A stretch of DNA of 64,000 nt, taken from Dehalococcoidia bacterium. Lineage in GTDB: Bacteria; Chloroflexota; Dehalococcoidia; SM23-28-2; RBG-16-64-32. The notes beneath the pieces were generated by a model. It had not been told where the DNA came from, did no database searches, and saw only the letters and a program-made list of their open reading frames with translations. Location of the stretch: the NCBI GenBank assembly GCA_030649945.1, contig JAUSFE010000104.1, forward strand, positions 70,004 to 134,003, read 5' to 3'. Each line of letters opens with the position of its first letter. The stretch's first letter is position 1. Positions 16,554 to 24,464 of this stretch are shown here, piece by piece. The translations under genes were made by a program, and so were the position numbers.

Positions 16554-17669
16554 ATGAACGGTCAAAGAGCCATGGTATACGCCCGCCTGGGTGGCAACAC
16601 GTCCGGCGACTGGCGCTGGCCGGTGGCGGGCGCGCTCGCCGTGTTCCAGGCGGTCTTCATCTGGTGGCTGCTCGCGCAGCCGGCCGGCGAAGACGCGACC
16701 GTCTGGTTCGACGATATTTCCGTCGCCATCGCACCTATGGTGGCAGGTCTTGTCTCCCTGGCGGTCGTGGCGCGCTACTGGGGTTCGAAGAGCGCCCTGG
16801 CCTGGGGCCTCATCGCCTGCGGCCTCTTCCTCTTCGCCTTCGGCGACACGACGTGGGCCATCCAGGAACTGGCGATGGGCAAGGAGGTGCCGTTCCCGTC
16901 CGTCTCGGACGCCGGCTACCTGGGCGGGTACGTGCCGGTCCTCTTGGGCCTGTTGCTCATGCCGCAGGCGCCGGCCGCCGGCCTGCGCCGCCTGACGCTG
17001 ACGCTGGACGTGCTCGTCGGCATCGTGGCGGTTGGCCTGGTGAGCTGGAACTTCGTCATCGGCCGCGTGTTGGTTGATAGCTCAGGATCGTGGCTGGCGC
17101 AGGCCATCAGCGTGGCCTACCCGCTGAGCGACCTGGCAGTGGTCTTCGGCGTAATGGTGCTGCTGGCCCGGGCCACTCCCGGCCGGTCCACCTCCAGCCT
17201 GCTGCTGCTGGGCGCCGCCTTCGCCGCCACCGCCTTCTCGGACAGCCTGTACATCTACCTGTCGGCCATAGGGAAGTACGCCACCGGCAGCTACATAGAC
17301 ATCGGCTGGCTGGCCGGCTACAACCTGGTCACTCTCTCCGCGCTCCTGTGGCTGGGCCCGCGGCCCCACCCGGACCCCCGCCAGCGGACGGAGGAGCACC
17401 CGGCATCCATCTGGCAGACGGCCGGCCTCTACGCCATCGCGGCGCCCATGTGCGTCCTGCTGCTCTTTGGCAGCGGCGTGCTGATTACCGCAGGCGTGCT
17501 CGGGATCGTGGCGCTGACGTTCGGGCGCCAGTTGGTGACGCTGCACGAGAACCTGACGCTGAACCGCCGCCTGGAGCAGCTCACGGCGGAACTGGAGATC
17601 AAGGTCAAGAAGCAGACGCTGGAGCTGCTCTCCCGGCGGGGCCCGCCCGAAAAGACGGTCGAAGCCTAG
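16554..17669 (+). CDS. multi-pass membrane sensor module without output domain
   Basis: A 371-residue integral membrane protein with about nine hydrophobic segments across residues 20-330. A predicted coiled coil follows (ENLTLNRRLEQLTAELEIKV, about 332-351) and the protein then stops. Architectures like this normally continue into a PAS, GGDEF or histidine-kinase domain, and none is present here. Either the protein works as a stand-alone receptor that dimerises through the coiled coil, or it is a truncated diguanylate cyclase or kinase. The sequence after the stop shows repeat fragments but no readable GGDEF or kinase remnant. It diverges from the DUF2207 gene across 102 bases. The start is uncertain; ATG 16572 is an alternative. 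Confidence 0.72.
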   Translation: MNGQRAMVYARLGGNTSGDWRWPVAGALAVFQAVFIWWLLAQPAGEDATVWFDDISVAIAPMVAGLVSLAVVARYWGSKSALAWGLIACGLFLFAFGDTTWAIQELAMGKEVPFPSVSDAGYLGGYVPVLLGLLLMPQAPAAGLRRLTLTLDVLVGIVAVGLVSWNFVIGRVLVDSSGSWLAQAISVAYPLSDLAVVFGVMVLLARATPGRSTSSLLLLGAAFAATAFSDSLYIYLSAIGKYATGSYIDIGWLAGYNLVTLSALLWLGPRPHPDPRQRTEEHPASIWQTAGLYAIAAPMCVLLLFGSGVLITAGVLGIVALTFGRQLVTLHENLTLNRRLEQLTAELEIKVKKQTLELLSRRGPPEKTVEA

Positions 17670-17706
17670 CGCATACTAACTCCCGAGATGTGCCCAGCCC
17701 ACCGCT

Positions 17707-17745
17707 GTCATTCTGGCCGCAGCCAGAATCTGGTGGGGTGGGGAA
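17707..17745 (+). repeat. short copy of the 10186 repeat family
   Basis: GTCATTCTGGCCGCAGCCAG then AATCTGGTGGGGTGGGG lies in the 205-bp gap between the membrane sensor and citrate synthase. Nothing else is recognisable there. Confidence 0.5.
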
Positions 17746-17874
17746 GCGACTCCCCGTTTTGGGAACAGGACCCAGTCCCCGCCAGATCCCGTCTACGGAC
17801 AGGCTGACAAAGCGAACGGGCCGGCGGCCTTCGGAAATCCTGCCGGTGTCGCCACGATTCGGCGACGGTGCAGC

Positions 17875-19173
17875 CTAGCGCCGCTCGATCGGCGTATAGC
17901 TGCGCCGCGTCGCGCCCGCGTAGATCTGCCGCGGCCGCGCGATCTTCTGCTCCGGGTCTTCCAGCATCTCCCGCCACTGCGCCAGCCAGCCCACGGTGCG
18001 GGGGATGGCGAAGAGCACCGGGAACATGTCCACGGGGAAGCCCAGCGCCTGGTAGATGATGCCGGAGTAGAAGTCCACGTTGGGATAGAGCTTGCGCTGC
18101 ACGAAGTAGTCGTCTTCCAGGGCGATGCGCTCCAGCTCCAGCGCGATCTCCAGCAGCGGGTTGGGCCCGGTCAGCTCGAACACCTCGTCCGCCGTGCGCT
18201 TGATGATCTTGGCGCGCGGGTCGTAGCTCTTGTAGACGCGGTGCCCGAAGCCCCAGAGCAGGTCCTCGCCGCTCTTCACGCGTGAAACGAACTCCGGCAC
18301 GCGCTTCTTGTCGCCGATGATGCCCAGCATGCGGATGACGGCCTCGTTGGCGCCGCCGTGCAGCGGGCCGTAGAGGGCGGCGGCGGCGGCGGCGGTGGCG
18401 GAGAACGGATCCGCCTCTGAGCTGGCCACCGAGCGCATGGCGTTGGTGCTGCAGTTCTGCTCGTGGTCCGCGTGCAGGATGAACAACACCTCGATCGCCC
18501 GTTCCAGAGCCGGGGCCGGCTTGTACTGCGGCTCGGACATCTTCCAGAGCATGGAGAGGAAGTTGCCGGTATAGCTCAGGTCGTTGTCCGGGTAGACGTA
18601 GGGCAGGCCGCGGTTGTGCCGGTACGCGAACGCGGCCATCGTCGGCATCTTCGCGATCAAGCGCATGGTCTGGATGTCGCGCGACACGGGGTCCGCCACG
18701 TGCTTGGCGTCCGGGTAGAAGGTGGAGAGCGCCGCCACCGTGCCCACCAGCATGCCCATGGGGTGGGCGTCATACTGGAAGCCCTCCATGAACTTCTTGA
18801 TGTTCTCGTGGACGTACGTGTGGAACTTGATGTCGTGCGTCCACTCGTCCATCTGAGACTTCGTGGGCAGCTCGCCGTAGAGCAGGAGGTACGCCGTCTC
18901 CAGGTAGCTGCTCTGCTCCGCCAGCTCCTCAATGGGGTAGCCGCGGTACTCCAGAATCCCCTGCTCGCCGTCGATGTGCGTGATGGCGCTGCGGCAAGAC
19001 GCCGTGTTCGTGAACGCCGGGTCGTACACCATCAGCCCGAAGTCCCCTTCGTGCGCCTTCATCTTGCGGAACTCGGAAGCGCGCACAACCCCCTCGTTCA
19101 CCGGTATCTCGTAGGTGCGGCCCGTACGGTTGTCGGTGACCGTCAGGGTGTCGCCGTTTCCAGTCTCAGGCAT
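17875..19173 (-). CDS. gltA: citrate synthase
   Basis: A 432-residue type II citrate synthase, condensing oxaloacetate and acetyl-CoA at the entry to the TCA cycle. The three catalytic positions are visible: histidine in GPLHGGANEAV, histidine in GFGHRVYKSYDPRA, and aspartate in NVDFYSG. Also present are GILEYRGYPIEELAE and LHADHEQNCSTN. The length and order are those of the hexameric, NADH-sensitive class; the allosteric residues were not examined. The start ATG follows GAGAAGGAGAG. A TACAAT -10-like box lies at 19235-19230, just beyond an intrinsic terminator that isolates it from the upstream genes. Confidence 0.97.
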   Translation of the reverse strand: MPETGNGDTLTVTDNRTGRTYEIPVNEGVVRASEFRKMKAHEGDFGLMVYDPAFTNTASCRSAITHIDGEQGILEYRGYPIEELAEQSSYLETAYLLLYGELPTKSQMDEWTHDIKFHTYVHENIKKFMEGFQYDAHPMGMLVGTVAALSTFYPDAKHVADPVSRDIQTMRLIAKMPTMAAFAYRHNRGLPYVYPDNDLSYTGNFLSMLWKMSEPQYKPAPALERAIEVLFILHADHEQNCSTNAMRSVASSEADPFSATAAAAAALYGPLHGGANEAVIRMLGIIGDKKRVPEFVSRVKSGEDLLWGFGHRVYKSYDPRAKIIKRTADEVFELTGPNPLLEIALELERIALEDDYFVQRKLYPNVDFYSGIIYQALGFPVDMFPVLFAIPRTVGWLAQWREMLEDPEQKIARPRQIYAGATRRSYTPIERR

Positions 19174-19229
19174 CGGCGTCGTCTCTCCTTCTCCACGGCG
19201 TGCGGGCGCTCGATTGCATTACCGTGCAC

Positions 19230-19235
19230 ATTGTA
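19230..19235 (-). promoter_or_regulatory. candidate -10 box for citrate synthase
   Basis: TACAAT on the minus strand, about 57 bases before the gltA start. No good -35 hexamer lies 16-18 bases upstream, where the terminator stem begins. Confidence 0.4.
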
Positions 19236-19249
19236 GCGCGAGTGAAAGG

Positions 19250-19277
19250 AAAGAGCCCATGTCCAATGGGCTCTTTT
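19250..19277. terminator. bidirectional-looking intrinsic terminator
   Basis: AAAGAGCCCAT (19250-19260) pairs perfectly with ATGGGCTCTTT (19266-19276) around a 5-base loop, with a T-run on the plus side and CCTTTC on the minus side. It lies 28 bases after the stop of the minus-strand gene at 19305. Confidence 0.8.
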
Positions 19278-19304
19278 GGGCAGGTACGTCAGGCCTGTTT
19301 CGCG

Positions 19305-19541
19305 CTAGCCCGCCGCTGCGAAGGCCGCGCGCGGGGCCTCTGTCCCTTCCTCCACGCAGTCCCAGTCCCGGCGGCGGCTCCACAGCCCAATCACAATCCC
19401 CTTCTCAAAAGCCCACCGCCGCACGCCGCGCTTGTACGCCTCCGCCTCTGCGCCGGCCCCGAACGATGCCGAATCCAGGATCCGGCCGCGCACGGTCACT
19501 ATCACCGTCTCCACCTGGCCTGCCGTTTGTGTCGCGTTCAT
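19305..19541 (-). CDS. small hypothetical protein (78 aa)
   Basis: A 78-residue protein I do not recognise. It has a beta-strand-like start (ETVIVTVRGRIL), an alanine-rich helix and a tryptophan-rich patch (RRWAFEKGIVIGLWSRRRDW). It has no signal peptide or membrane segment. Support comes from a strong GGAGGAG site before the ATG at 19541 and a terminator 28 bases after the stop. It is 123 bases downstream of the winged-helix regulator gene on the same strand, so the two may share a transcript. Confidence 0.6.
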   Translation of the reverse strand: MNATQTAGQVETVIVTVRGRILDSASFGAGAEAEAYKRGVRRWAFEKGIVIGLWSRRRDWDCVEEGTEAPRAAFAAAG

Positions 19542-19664
19542 CTCGCTGCTCCTCCGTCCTCCCACTGGTAGTACGTCACAGCATCAGTGTGAGGGTTGCC
19601 CGGGGCGCGTCCATAGTGCCAGGCGGCCATTGGCGAGGGGTAGTTCGGCCGGCTCTTGCAGTGA

Positions 19665-19994
19665 CTAATGGCCGGGGCGGCTGGCGCCGTCGCGGGCGCC
19701 CGGCCGCGGCGCCACGCCTTCAAGGACCACGCGCACGGGGACGTCCTTGATGGTGGGGTGCAGGAACGGGCCGTCCGGGTCCACGCTGTAGCGATGCTCG
19801 CGGCCGCCCCGTCCCACGCGCAGCAGGCCTGCCCGCCGCAAGTCGCCCAGGACGCCCCACACCGCCCGCCGCGTCAGCGAGAGGCTGCCGGCGATGTCGT
19901 TGATCGTCGAATCGGGGTGCAAGGCGATGAAGAACAGCACCGAGCCGCGGCTGGAAAGCAGCGACCATCCGTGCACCTGCGGTTTTCGTCCCAT
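19665..19994 (-). CDS. winged-helix transcriptional regulator
   Basis: A 109-residue protein with an ArsR/MarR-like winged helix-turn-helix over residues 15-75. Helices include DSTINDIAGSLSLTRRAVWG (recognition region), and a wing is formed by LLRVGRGGREHRYSVDPDG. There is no obvious effector domain and no metal-binding cysteines. Relatives occur as small regulators of unknown target. Start ATG 19994 follows GGAGCAGGGAG. The C-terminal tail is Gly/Arg/Pro rich and may be disordered. Its target is unknown; its own promoter and the downstream 78-residue gene are the first candidates. Confidence 0.8.
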   Translation of the reverse strand: MGRKPQVHGWSLLSSRGSVLFFIALHPDSTINDIAGSLSLTRRAVWGVLGDLRRAGLLRVGRGGREHRYSVDPDGPFLHPTIKDVPVRVVLEGVAPRPGARDGASRPGH

Positions 19995-20143
19995 CTCCCT
20001 GCTCCGTCTAGAGGAAAGCGCACCCTGGTCCTAGGCTCGCGGGGGTGCGGCGGTGAGACACAGGAGCGCGCTGAGTTCATCGTAGGCTGGTGCGGCCCGC
20101 GGACGGTTAAACGCCGGTTAGACGGGGGTAAGATTTGGGTGAG

Positions 20144-20176
20144 GGTCAGGGGTCAGCGGGTCAGGGGTCAGCGGGC
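20144..20176. repeat. heptanucleotide tandem repeat (GGTCAGN)n
   Basis: Four near-identical units GGTCAGG/GGTCAGC sit just upstream of the ligase-like gene. Composition and unit length resemble the other 7-mer arrays in this window. Confidence 0.8.
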
Positions 20177-20263
20177 GGCACCGCATCTCTGGACGCGCGC
20201 CGCCGCCTGGGCTATCTTCGCCTTGATGCACCCACTGCCTGCGCTCCCCGGGGCCCCCGCCGG

Positions 20264-21343
20264 ATGAGGCGGGAGCCCGCCGGCCGTCTTCCCCGCCTCA
20301 GGCGGGCCCCGGCCGCGCCGTCCGCCTCGCCCGGGCGCCTGCCGCAGATCGTCGAGCCCATGCTCGCCGTCGCCGGCGGCGACCCCTTCGATTCGCCCGC
20401 GCACGTGTTCGAGGTGCTGTGGGACGGCGTGCGTGCCGTCGCCTTCGTGGAGGGTGGCCGCGTGCGCCTGCAGGACGGCTTCGGGCGCGACGTCACGACC
20501 CGCTACCCGGAGCTGGGCGCCCTGGCGGCCTCCGCCTCGGGTGGGAAGGGGAGCGGGCTGGCCATTGACGGCGTGATCGTGGCCCTGGACGCCAACGGAG
20601 TGCCGGACATCGCCCGCCTGCTCCGGCGCGCCGCCGTGGAAGACGCCGCCGAGGCCGCCCGCCTCGCCGCCGAGGTCCCGGTCAGCTTCCAGGCCTTCGA
20701 CCTCCTCTACCGCGACGGGCGCGCCGTGATGTCGCTTCCCCTGCGCCGCCGCAAGGAGCTGCTGCGAGAGGTCCTGCGGCCCGGGGGCGCCGTGGGCCTG
20801 CCGGACCACGTGGCGAACGACGGCCTCGCCTTCTTCGAGGCGGCGCGGCTGCACGGCCTGGAGGGCATCATCGCCAAAGAGTGGGACAGCCGCTACGTCC
20901 CCGGCCAGCGCACGCGCGCCTGGCTGAAGCTGAAGGTCTACCAGAAGGACGAGTTCGTGATCGGCGGCTTCACCTACGGCGGCCAGTGGCGCGGCGTCCG
21001 CCCCCCGCCGAAGCGCCGCCGCCCGCCGTTCGCCTCGCTTCTGCTGGGGCTGTTCGACGCATCCGGCGCCCTCCAGTACGCCGGCGAGGCGACCGGCGGC
21101 TTCGAGGCCGTCAGCGGCGACGAGGCCGCCGTGCGCGCGCTGGACCAGATCGTGGCGCCCGGGTGCCCCTTCGCGCGGGAGCCATCGCTCGGGCGGCTGG
21201 TGTCCTGGTGCCGGCCGGAGCTGGCCGCCACCGTGCGCTTCGGCGGCTGGACGCCCGAGGGCACGCTGCGCTTCCCGGTCTTCGAGGCGCTGCGCCCGGA
21301 CGTCCCCACCGCGAGCTGCCGGCTGGACTGGGCGCGGGAGTAG
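20264..21343 (+). CDS. degenerate ATP-dependent DNA ligase paralogue (nucleophile lost)
   Basis: A 359-residue protein aligned throughout with the ligase and OB domains of LigD. Motif III (FDLLY), motif IV (GLEGIIAK) and motif V (AWLKLK) are intact. However, motif I reads FEVLWDGVRA where LigD in this window has FEPKLDGVRA: the adenylated lysine is a leucine (residue 52). The SRRG motif is replaced by QDGFGR. The glutamate of DGEIVALD is valine. Three substrate-handling positions are lost while the frame stays open, so it is probably a conserved non-catalytic paralogue, possibly a DNA-end or Ku-binding factor (inference). The start is unclear; ATG 20264 lies next to a palindromic repeat, and family similarity begins near 20335. 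Confidence 0.83.
   Translation: MRREPAGRLPRLRRAPAAPSASPGRLPQIVEPMLAVAGGDPFDSPAHVFEVLWDGVRAVAFVEGGRVRLQDGFGRDVTTRYPELGALAASASGGKGSGLAIDGVIVALDANGVPDIARLLRRAAVEDAAEAARLAAEVPVSFQAFDLLYRDGRAVMSLPLRRRKELLREVLRPGGAVGLPDHVANDGLAFFEAARLHGLEGIIAKEWDSRYVPGQRTRAWLKLKVYQKDEFVIGGFTYGGQWRGVRPPPKRRRPPFASLLLGLFDASGALQYAGEATGGFEAVSGDEAAVRALDQIVAPGCPFAREPSLGRLVSWCRPELAATVRFGGWTPEGTLRFPVFEALRPDVPTASCRLDWARE
20292..20306. repeat. CCCGCCTCAGGCGGG palindrome in coding sequence
   Basis: A perfect 15-base palindrome (one-base centre) at the 5' end of the ligase-like gene. The same family is at 7895-7907, 25601-25615, 48707-48721 and 49572-49594. Confidence 0.8.
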
Positions 21344-21534
21344 TGTTTTCGTCGTTCGGCTGGTTTGTGTTTCACGTGTTCGTGACGGTGTTCTGGCTCG
21401 CCGTGGCAGTCACGACCGGCCAGTGGTACTGGGCGCTGGGGTCCGGCGCCTACATCGCAGTGCTCGTCTTCTTCGACCTGCCCGGCACCAGCAGCGATGA
21501 GGACGGCGGCGATGAGCATGGCGGGGGGTTATAG
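21343..21534 (+). CDS. small two-helix membrane protein (63 aa)
   Basis: A 63-residue protein starting with GTG that overlaps the TAG stop of the ligase paralogue by one base (TAGTG), with GGGAG just upstream. Two hydrophobic segments, FGWFVFHVFVTVFWLAVAV (about 5-23) and YWALGSGAYIAVLVFFDL (about 29-46), are followed by an acidic Asp/Glu/Gly tail. It is unrecognised. Start-stop overlap implies translational coupling with the ligase-like gene, so the two products may act together or the pair may simply be compact. Confidence 0.62.
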   Translation: MFSSFGWFVFHVFVTVFWLAVAVTTGQWYWALGSGAYIAVLVFFDLPGTSSDEDGGDEHGGGL

Positions 21535-21550
21535 AAGCCGCAGCGGCAGG

Positions 21551-21964
21551 CTATGGCCGCTTCGGACGCATGGTGGCCCCAATCAACAGGCTGCCAGCCA
21601 TGCCGCGCTCCCTATGGAACCGACAGTAGAAGGCGTACGAACCGGCATCGTTACCGAACCGCACGATCTGCCTCGACTGCGGATCAAGCGTCACGTCGAC
21701 ACCTAACTCGTCAATTGTGAATGTATGAGGCACCGAACCAGCGTTCTCGATTTCTATTGAGATCGTGCTTGTGTTGGCCGAAGCAAAGCCAAAGACGTAG
21801 CTCGGGGAGAAGGAGAAATCAAGCTGCTGTATTTGCGCGATCGGTGGCAGCCCAGAGCCCCCTGATCCCGAACCGCAGGCGAGGGCGCCCACTAACAACC
21901 CAAGCGGGCAGAGCGACAGGAGGGCTCGCCGAAGGAGCCCTTGATACAGGCGAGTCGCCCTCAT
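21551..21964 (-). CDS. cupredoxin-like lipoprotein
   Basis: A 137-residue secreted protein. A signal segment (residues 12-30) ends in GALAC, a plausible lipobox. The mature part is a single plastocyanin-like domain: SVPHTFTID carries the first copper histidine, and FYCRFHRERGMAGSL supplies cysteine, second histidine and methionine in the type I copper order. Such proteins carry electrons outside the membrane. The gene is last in a three-gene operon; its start overlaps the preceding stop by 4 bases. Copper binding is inferred from the ligands, not shown. Confidence 0.85.
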   Translation of the reverse strand: MRATRLYQGLLRRALLSLCPLGLLVGALACGSGSGGSGLPPIAQIQQLDFSFSPSYVFGFASANTSTISIEIENAGSVPHTFTIDELGVDVTLDPQSRQIVRFGNDAGSYAFYCRFHRERGMAGSLLIGATMRPKRP

Positions 21965-22716
21965 CTCGGCTGCGAAGTTGACGGCGTGGAAAGACTATTG
22001 ATGTCGATGCCGCCACCCGACGATCCGTCTCGATTCGTCGATTCGCCCGCTCGGAAGGGCGGTGCTGGACTCGCATACACGAAAAGCTGGATTGTAGCCT
22101 GCTCAATGAGATCGTCAACGAGACGATCCATGGCGGCTCGCACCACCTGAGGATCGCGCTGCTGTGGGGCCGGGAGGGATGCTCTTACGGCGCCATTCAA
22201 TCGAGTGACAGCAATTTCACGAGCCTCATAGAGGAGGAAGTCCGGGTTAGCATCAAGCGAGTTGGTGTCGATTCCCTGAAGTTGAAATACTTGTTCGGAT
22301 ATTTTGCGTTCGCCGGAGCCCTCGGGTAGACTCTTCAGCCATTCGATATACCGTCGAGTCTTGGAAAGAACGTCGTCCGGCGAGGGCCATAAACCACGGT
22401 TCTTTGCCTCTTGCACAAGGAGTTCATTGCGGATCAGCCCGTTCAGCGCCGCGCCAACTGCAGAATCAGGAGTGAGGCTACTGCCGGCGTTTAGATTGGC
22501 TATTTGTACCTGCCTCGCAAGTGCGGCGCCCGTTAAGGGATCGCCATTAACGGTAGCCACGATATCTGGAAACTCGTTCCGGTTGGTTAGGATCTGAGTC
22601 ACGATATCGGTTGTCAGTGCTTGATGGCCGCCCTCTCCCCATACAATCCCGTAGACGGCCAATACGACCGCGAGACAGACAACTCCAGCGGCGATGAGTC
22701 GAATTTGGGCACTCAT
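21961..22716 (-). CDS. membrane-anchored SurA-N-like protein
   Basis: A 251-residue protein with one N-terminal hydrophobic segment (residues 6-27) and an extracytoplasmic helical domain. The stretch VATVNGDPLTGAALARQVQI followed by ALNGLIRNELLVQEAKNRGL resembles the N-terminal chaperone region of SurA/PrsA-type foldases. No parvulin isomerase domain is present, so a holding rather than isomerising role is likely. It sits between and overlaps by 4 bases both neighbours (dockerin-like secreted protein and cupredoxin), so it may assist their folding (inference). The G+C of this operon is visibly lower than its surroundings: one 60-base line at 22561 counts 29 G or C. Confidence 0.72.
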   Translation of the reverse strand: MSAQIRLIAAGVVCLAVVLAVYGIVWGEGGHQALTTDIVTQILTNRNEFPDIVATVNGDPLTGAALARQVQIANLNAGSSLTPDSAVGAALNGLIRNELLVQEAKNRGLWPSPDDVLSKTRRYIEWLKSLPEGSGERKISEQVFQLQGIDTNSLDANPDFLLYEAREIAVTRLNGAVRASLPAPQQRDPQVVRAAMDRLVDDLIEQATIQLFVYASPAPPFRAGESTNRDGSSGGGIDINSLSTPSTSQPR

Positions 22717-24428
22717 GGAACAGGACTGAACCCGATCGCAGTATCAGAACCACCAAACAAGCTCCCTGTGCCAGCCACGGCGCCATGCGAACTGTAGATG
22801 GGATAAACGAATATTTGGCCATCGTAACTAGCGCGACAATCCCACAGGTCATCTTGGTAGTTGTAGATTATGGGCGGGCAGTAGGTGCTCGAACCGATCG
22901 GTGTCGCCCCAGGCGGTATATTGTCGGCTGTGACTCGCATGCCTAGGGAGTATCCGAGGTCACCCGGGAGGGGTAAGTGCCAGTAGTCATAGATGTAAAT
23001 TCCCTGCTCGACGAAGTATTGGTTGAACCACGTGTTAGTATACCAACCCCATGTGTCACCTGTGATGTACCAGGACACGGATGTCGGAACGCACACCGGT
23101 TGGAAACAGGCGATTAGCGTAGTAGTCTGAATCGGCCCCGTGGTGCCTGGGTGAACCTGAGCTTTTCCACTAGCGCAACTGCCATTGAAGAAGGGAATGA
23201 AGGCGAGGATATCCACAAGACTGATTCTGTCGTCGGCCGTGAGATCGAGGCGCTTCACGTACGGGGGGCCTGGAGGACTCGTGTTAAAGACGGGAATGTA
23301 AGCGAGGACGTCCGCGAGGCCCGCACGTCGGTCCCTATTATTGTCTGGTGGCCATGCGTCCCGGTTGCCGCCGGGAGTGTCACCGCAGGTAAGGGTCTTC
23401 TCCGTCGTCATAAAGTCTTCTCGCGATGATGCGAAGCCGTCGCAGTCGTCATCGCCGGGTGGTACTGGCCAGGGATTGGCCACCAGGCTGCACCACGTAC
23501 TGAAATCTGCTTGAGCCGAGAAAAAATCGAACCCTCCTAGGGCATCCATGGGCGCAGGCGTCGCCGTATGTAATGACGTAGGCGTCTCGGTTGGCGCCGC
23601 CACGAGTCCTGAGAAGGTGCAAGCTCCCGGTGCGCCCGCGACGACCTCGATCCGCGCGTTGCCCACTGTGCCGATGTCGAAGTTGACAGCCTTGGCGTCT
23701 TGGAGGGTGGGGTTGGAGTTTGCGTTGTCCGTGGCGTAGAAGTCCCGGATCGTGAGGTCGGTCGAGCCGAGCCCCACGGCCGTGACCTGCAGGCGCTCAA
23801 GGACGCCGCTGCGAGGGCCGTTCGGAAAGCTGGAGAGTTTGAAGTACGTCGCGGTCCAGTCGCTGTAGGTGACCGTGTCGTTGCCGTTGCCGTCGCTGAG
23901 ATCGTTGGCGCCGGTAAGAATGAACCCGATGTTGTGGCCGATGGTGGCGCCGGTACCGTTGGGGTCGTCGTTGCCCTCTTCCCCGTCGAAGTTGTCCGCG
24001 TCCTGGTCGCCGTCGCCGATCTGGGTGTCCTCGTCGTAGAGGCTATCGACGTCGTCGTCGTTCCCGATCTTGACGATCGAGCCATCGTAATCGACGTCGT
24101 AGTTGGCGCCGGCGAGCCGCCGGGAGGCATCCGTGTTCGCCGGCAGGCCGTCCAGCACAACGTCTATAGAGAAAGCGGAGCCGTTCTGCACCTGTATGCA
24201 ACTCTGGACGTCGCTGCTGAGGACGACGCTGCCGGCCGTGTGGCCGTTGATCTGCGTGCTCGTGTTGCTGGTAGTGACCAGATCGAGGCCGACGAAGTTG
24301 ATGGTACCGGCGGCAGAGGTCGGCCCGGAGGAGAGAACCAAGGCCATGCCGAATGCCACCACGACGGCAGCGGCAGTCGCGAGAAGAACGATTCCGTGCG
24401 TCTGCCTCGTTGTTCCAGTCGATGACAT
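22713..24428 (-). CDS. secreted protein with cohesin-like and dockerin-like parts
   Basis: A 571-residue exported protein. The signal peptide covers residues 13-40 (ending TSAAG). Residues 42-275 form a beta-rich, Asp/Gly/Asn-rich region resembling a cohesin/cadherin-like surface domain. A Thr/Pro linker (TPTSLHTATPAP) follows. Residues 326-418 hold a calcium-binding module: DDDCDGF, then two dockerin-type EF-hand repeats, DNNRDRRAGLADVLAYIPVFN-like and DLTADDRISLVDILAF. The last 150 residues are Tyr/Trp rich and unlike anything I know. The same module closes the secreted protein at 30639-32678. It is first in the operon and has a good promoter upstream. Confidence 0.8.
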   Translation of the reverse strand: MSSTGTTRQTHGIVLLATAAAVVVAFGMALVLSSGPTSAAGTINFVGLDLVTTSNTSTQINGHTAGSVVLSSDVQSCIQVQNGSAFSIDVVLDGLPANTDASRRLAGANYDVDYDGSIVKIGNDDDVDSLYDEDTQIGDGDQDADNFDGEEGNDDPNGTGATIGHNIGFILTGANDLSDGNGNDTVTYSDWTATYFKLSSFPNGPRSGVLERLQVTAVGLGSTDLTIRDFYATDNANSNPTLQDAKAVNFDIGTVGNARIEVVAGAPGACTFSGLVAAPTETPTSLHTATPAPMDALGGFDFFSAQADFSTWCSLVANPWPVPPGDDDCDGFASSREDFMTTEKTLTCGDTPGGNRDAWPPDNNRDRRAGLADVLAYIPVFNTSPPGPPYVKRLDLTADDRISLVDILAFIPFFNGSCASGKAQVHPGTTGPIQTTTLIACFQPVCVPTSVSWYITGDTWGWYTNTWFNQYFVEQGIYIYDYWHLPLPGDLGYSLGMRVTADNIPPGATPIGSSTYCPPIIYNYQDDLWDCRASYDGQIFVYPIYSSHGAVAGTGSLFGGSDTAIGFSPVP

Positions 24429-24464
24429 AGGTCCCGCCCCCTGTTTTCAACCCAAGCACACCGC

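Noticed and set aside
20135..20263. Upstream extension of the degenerate ligase to a GTG at 20135
   Set aside because: The first 43 codons translate the GGTCAGN tandem repeat and other low-complexity sequence without ligase similarity.
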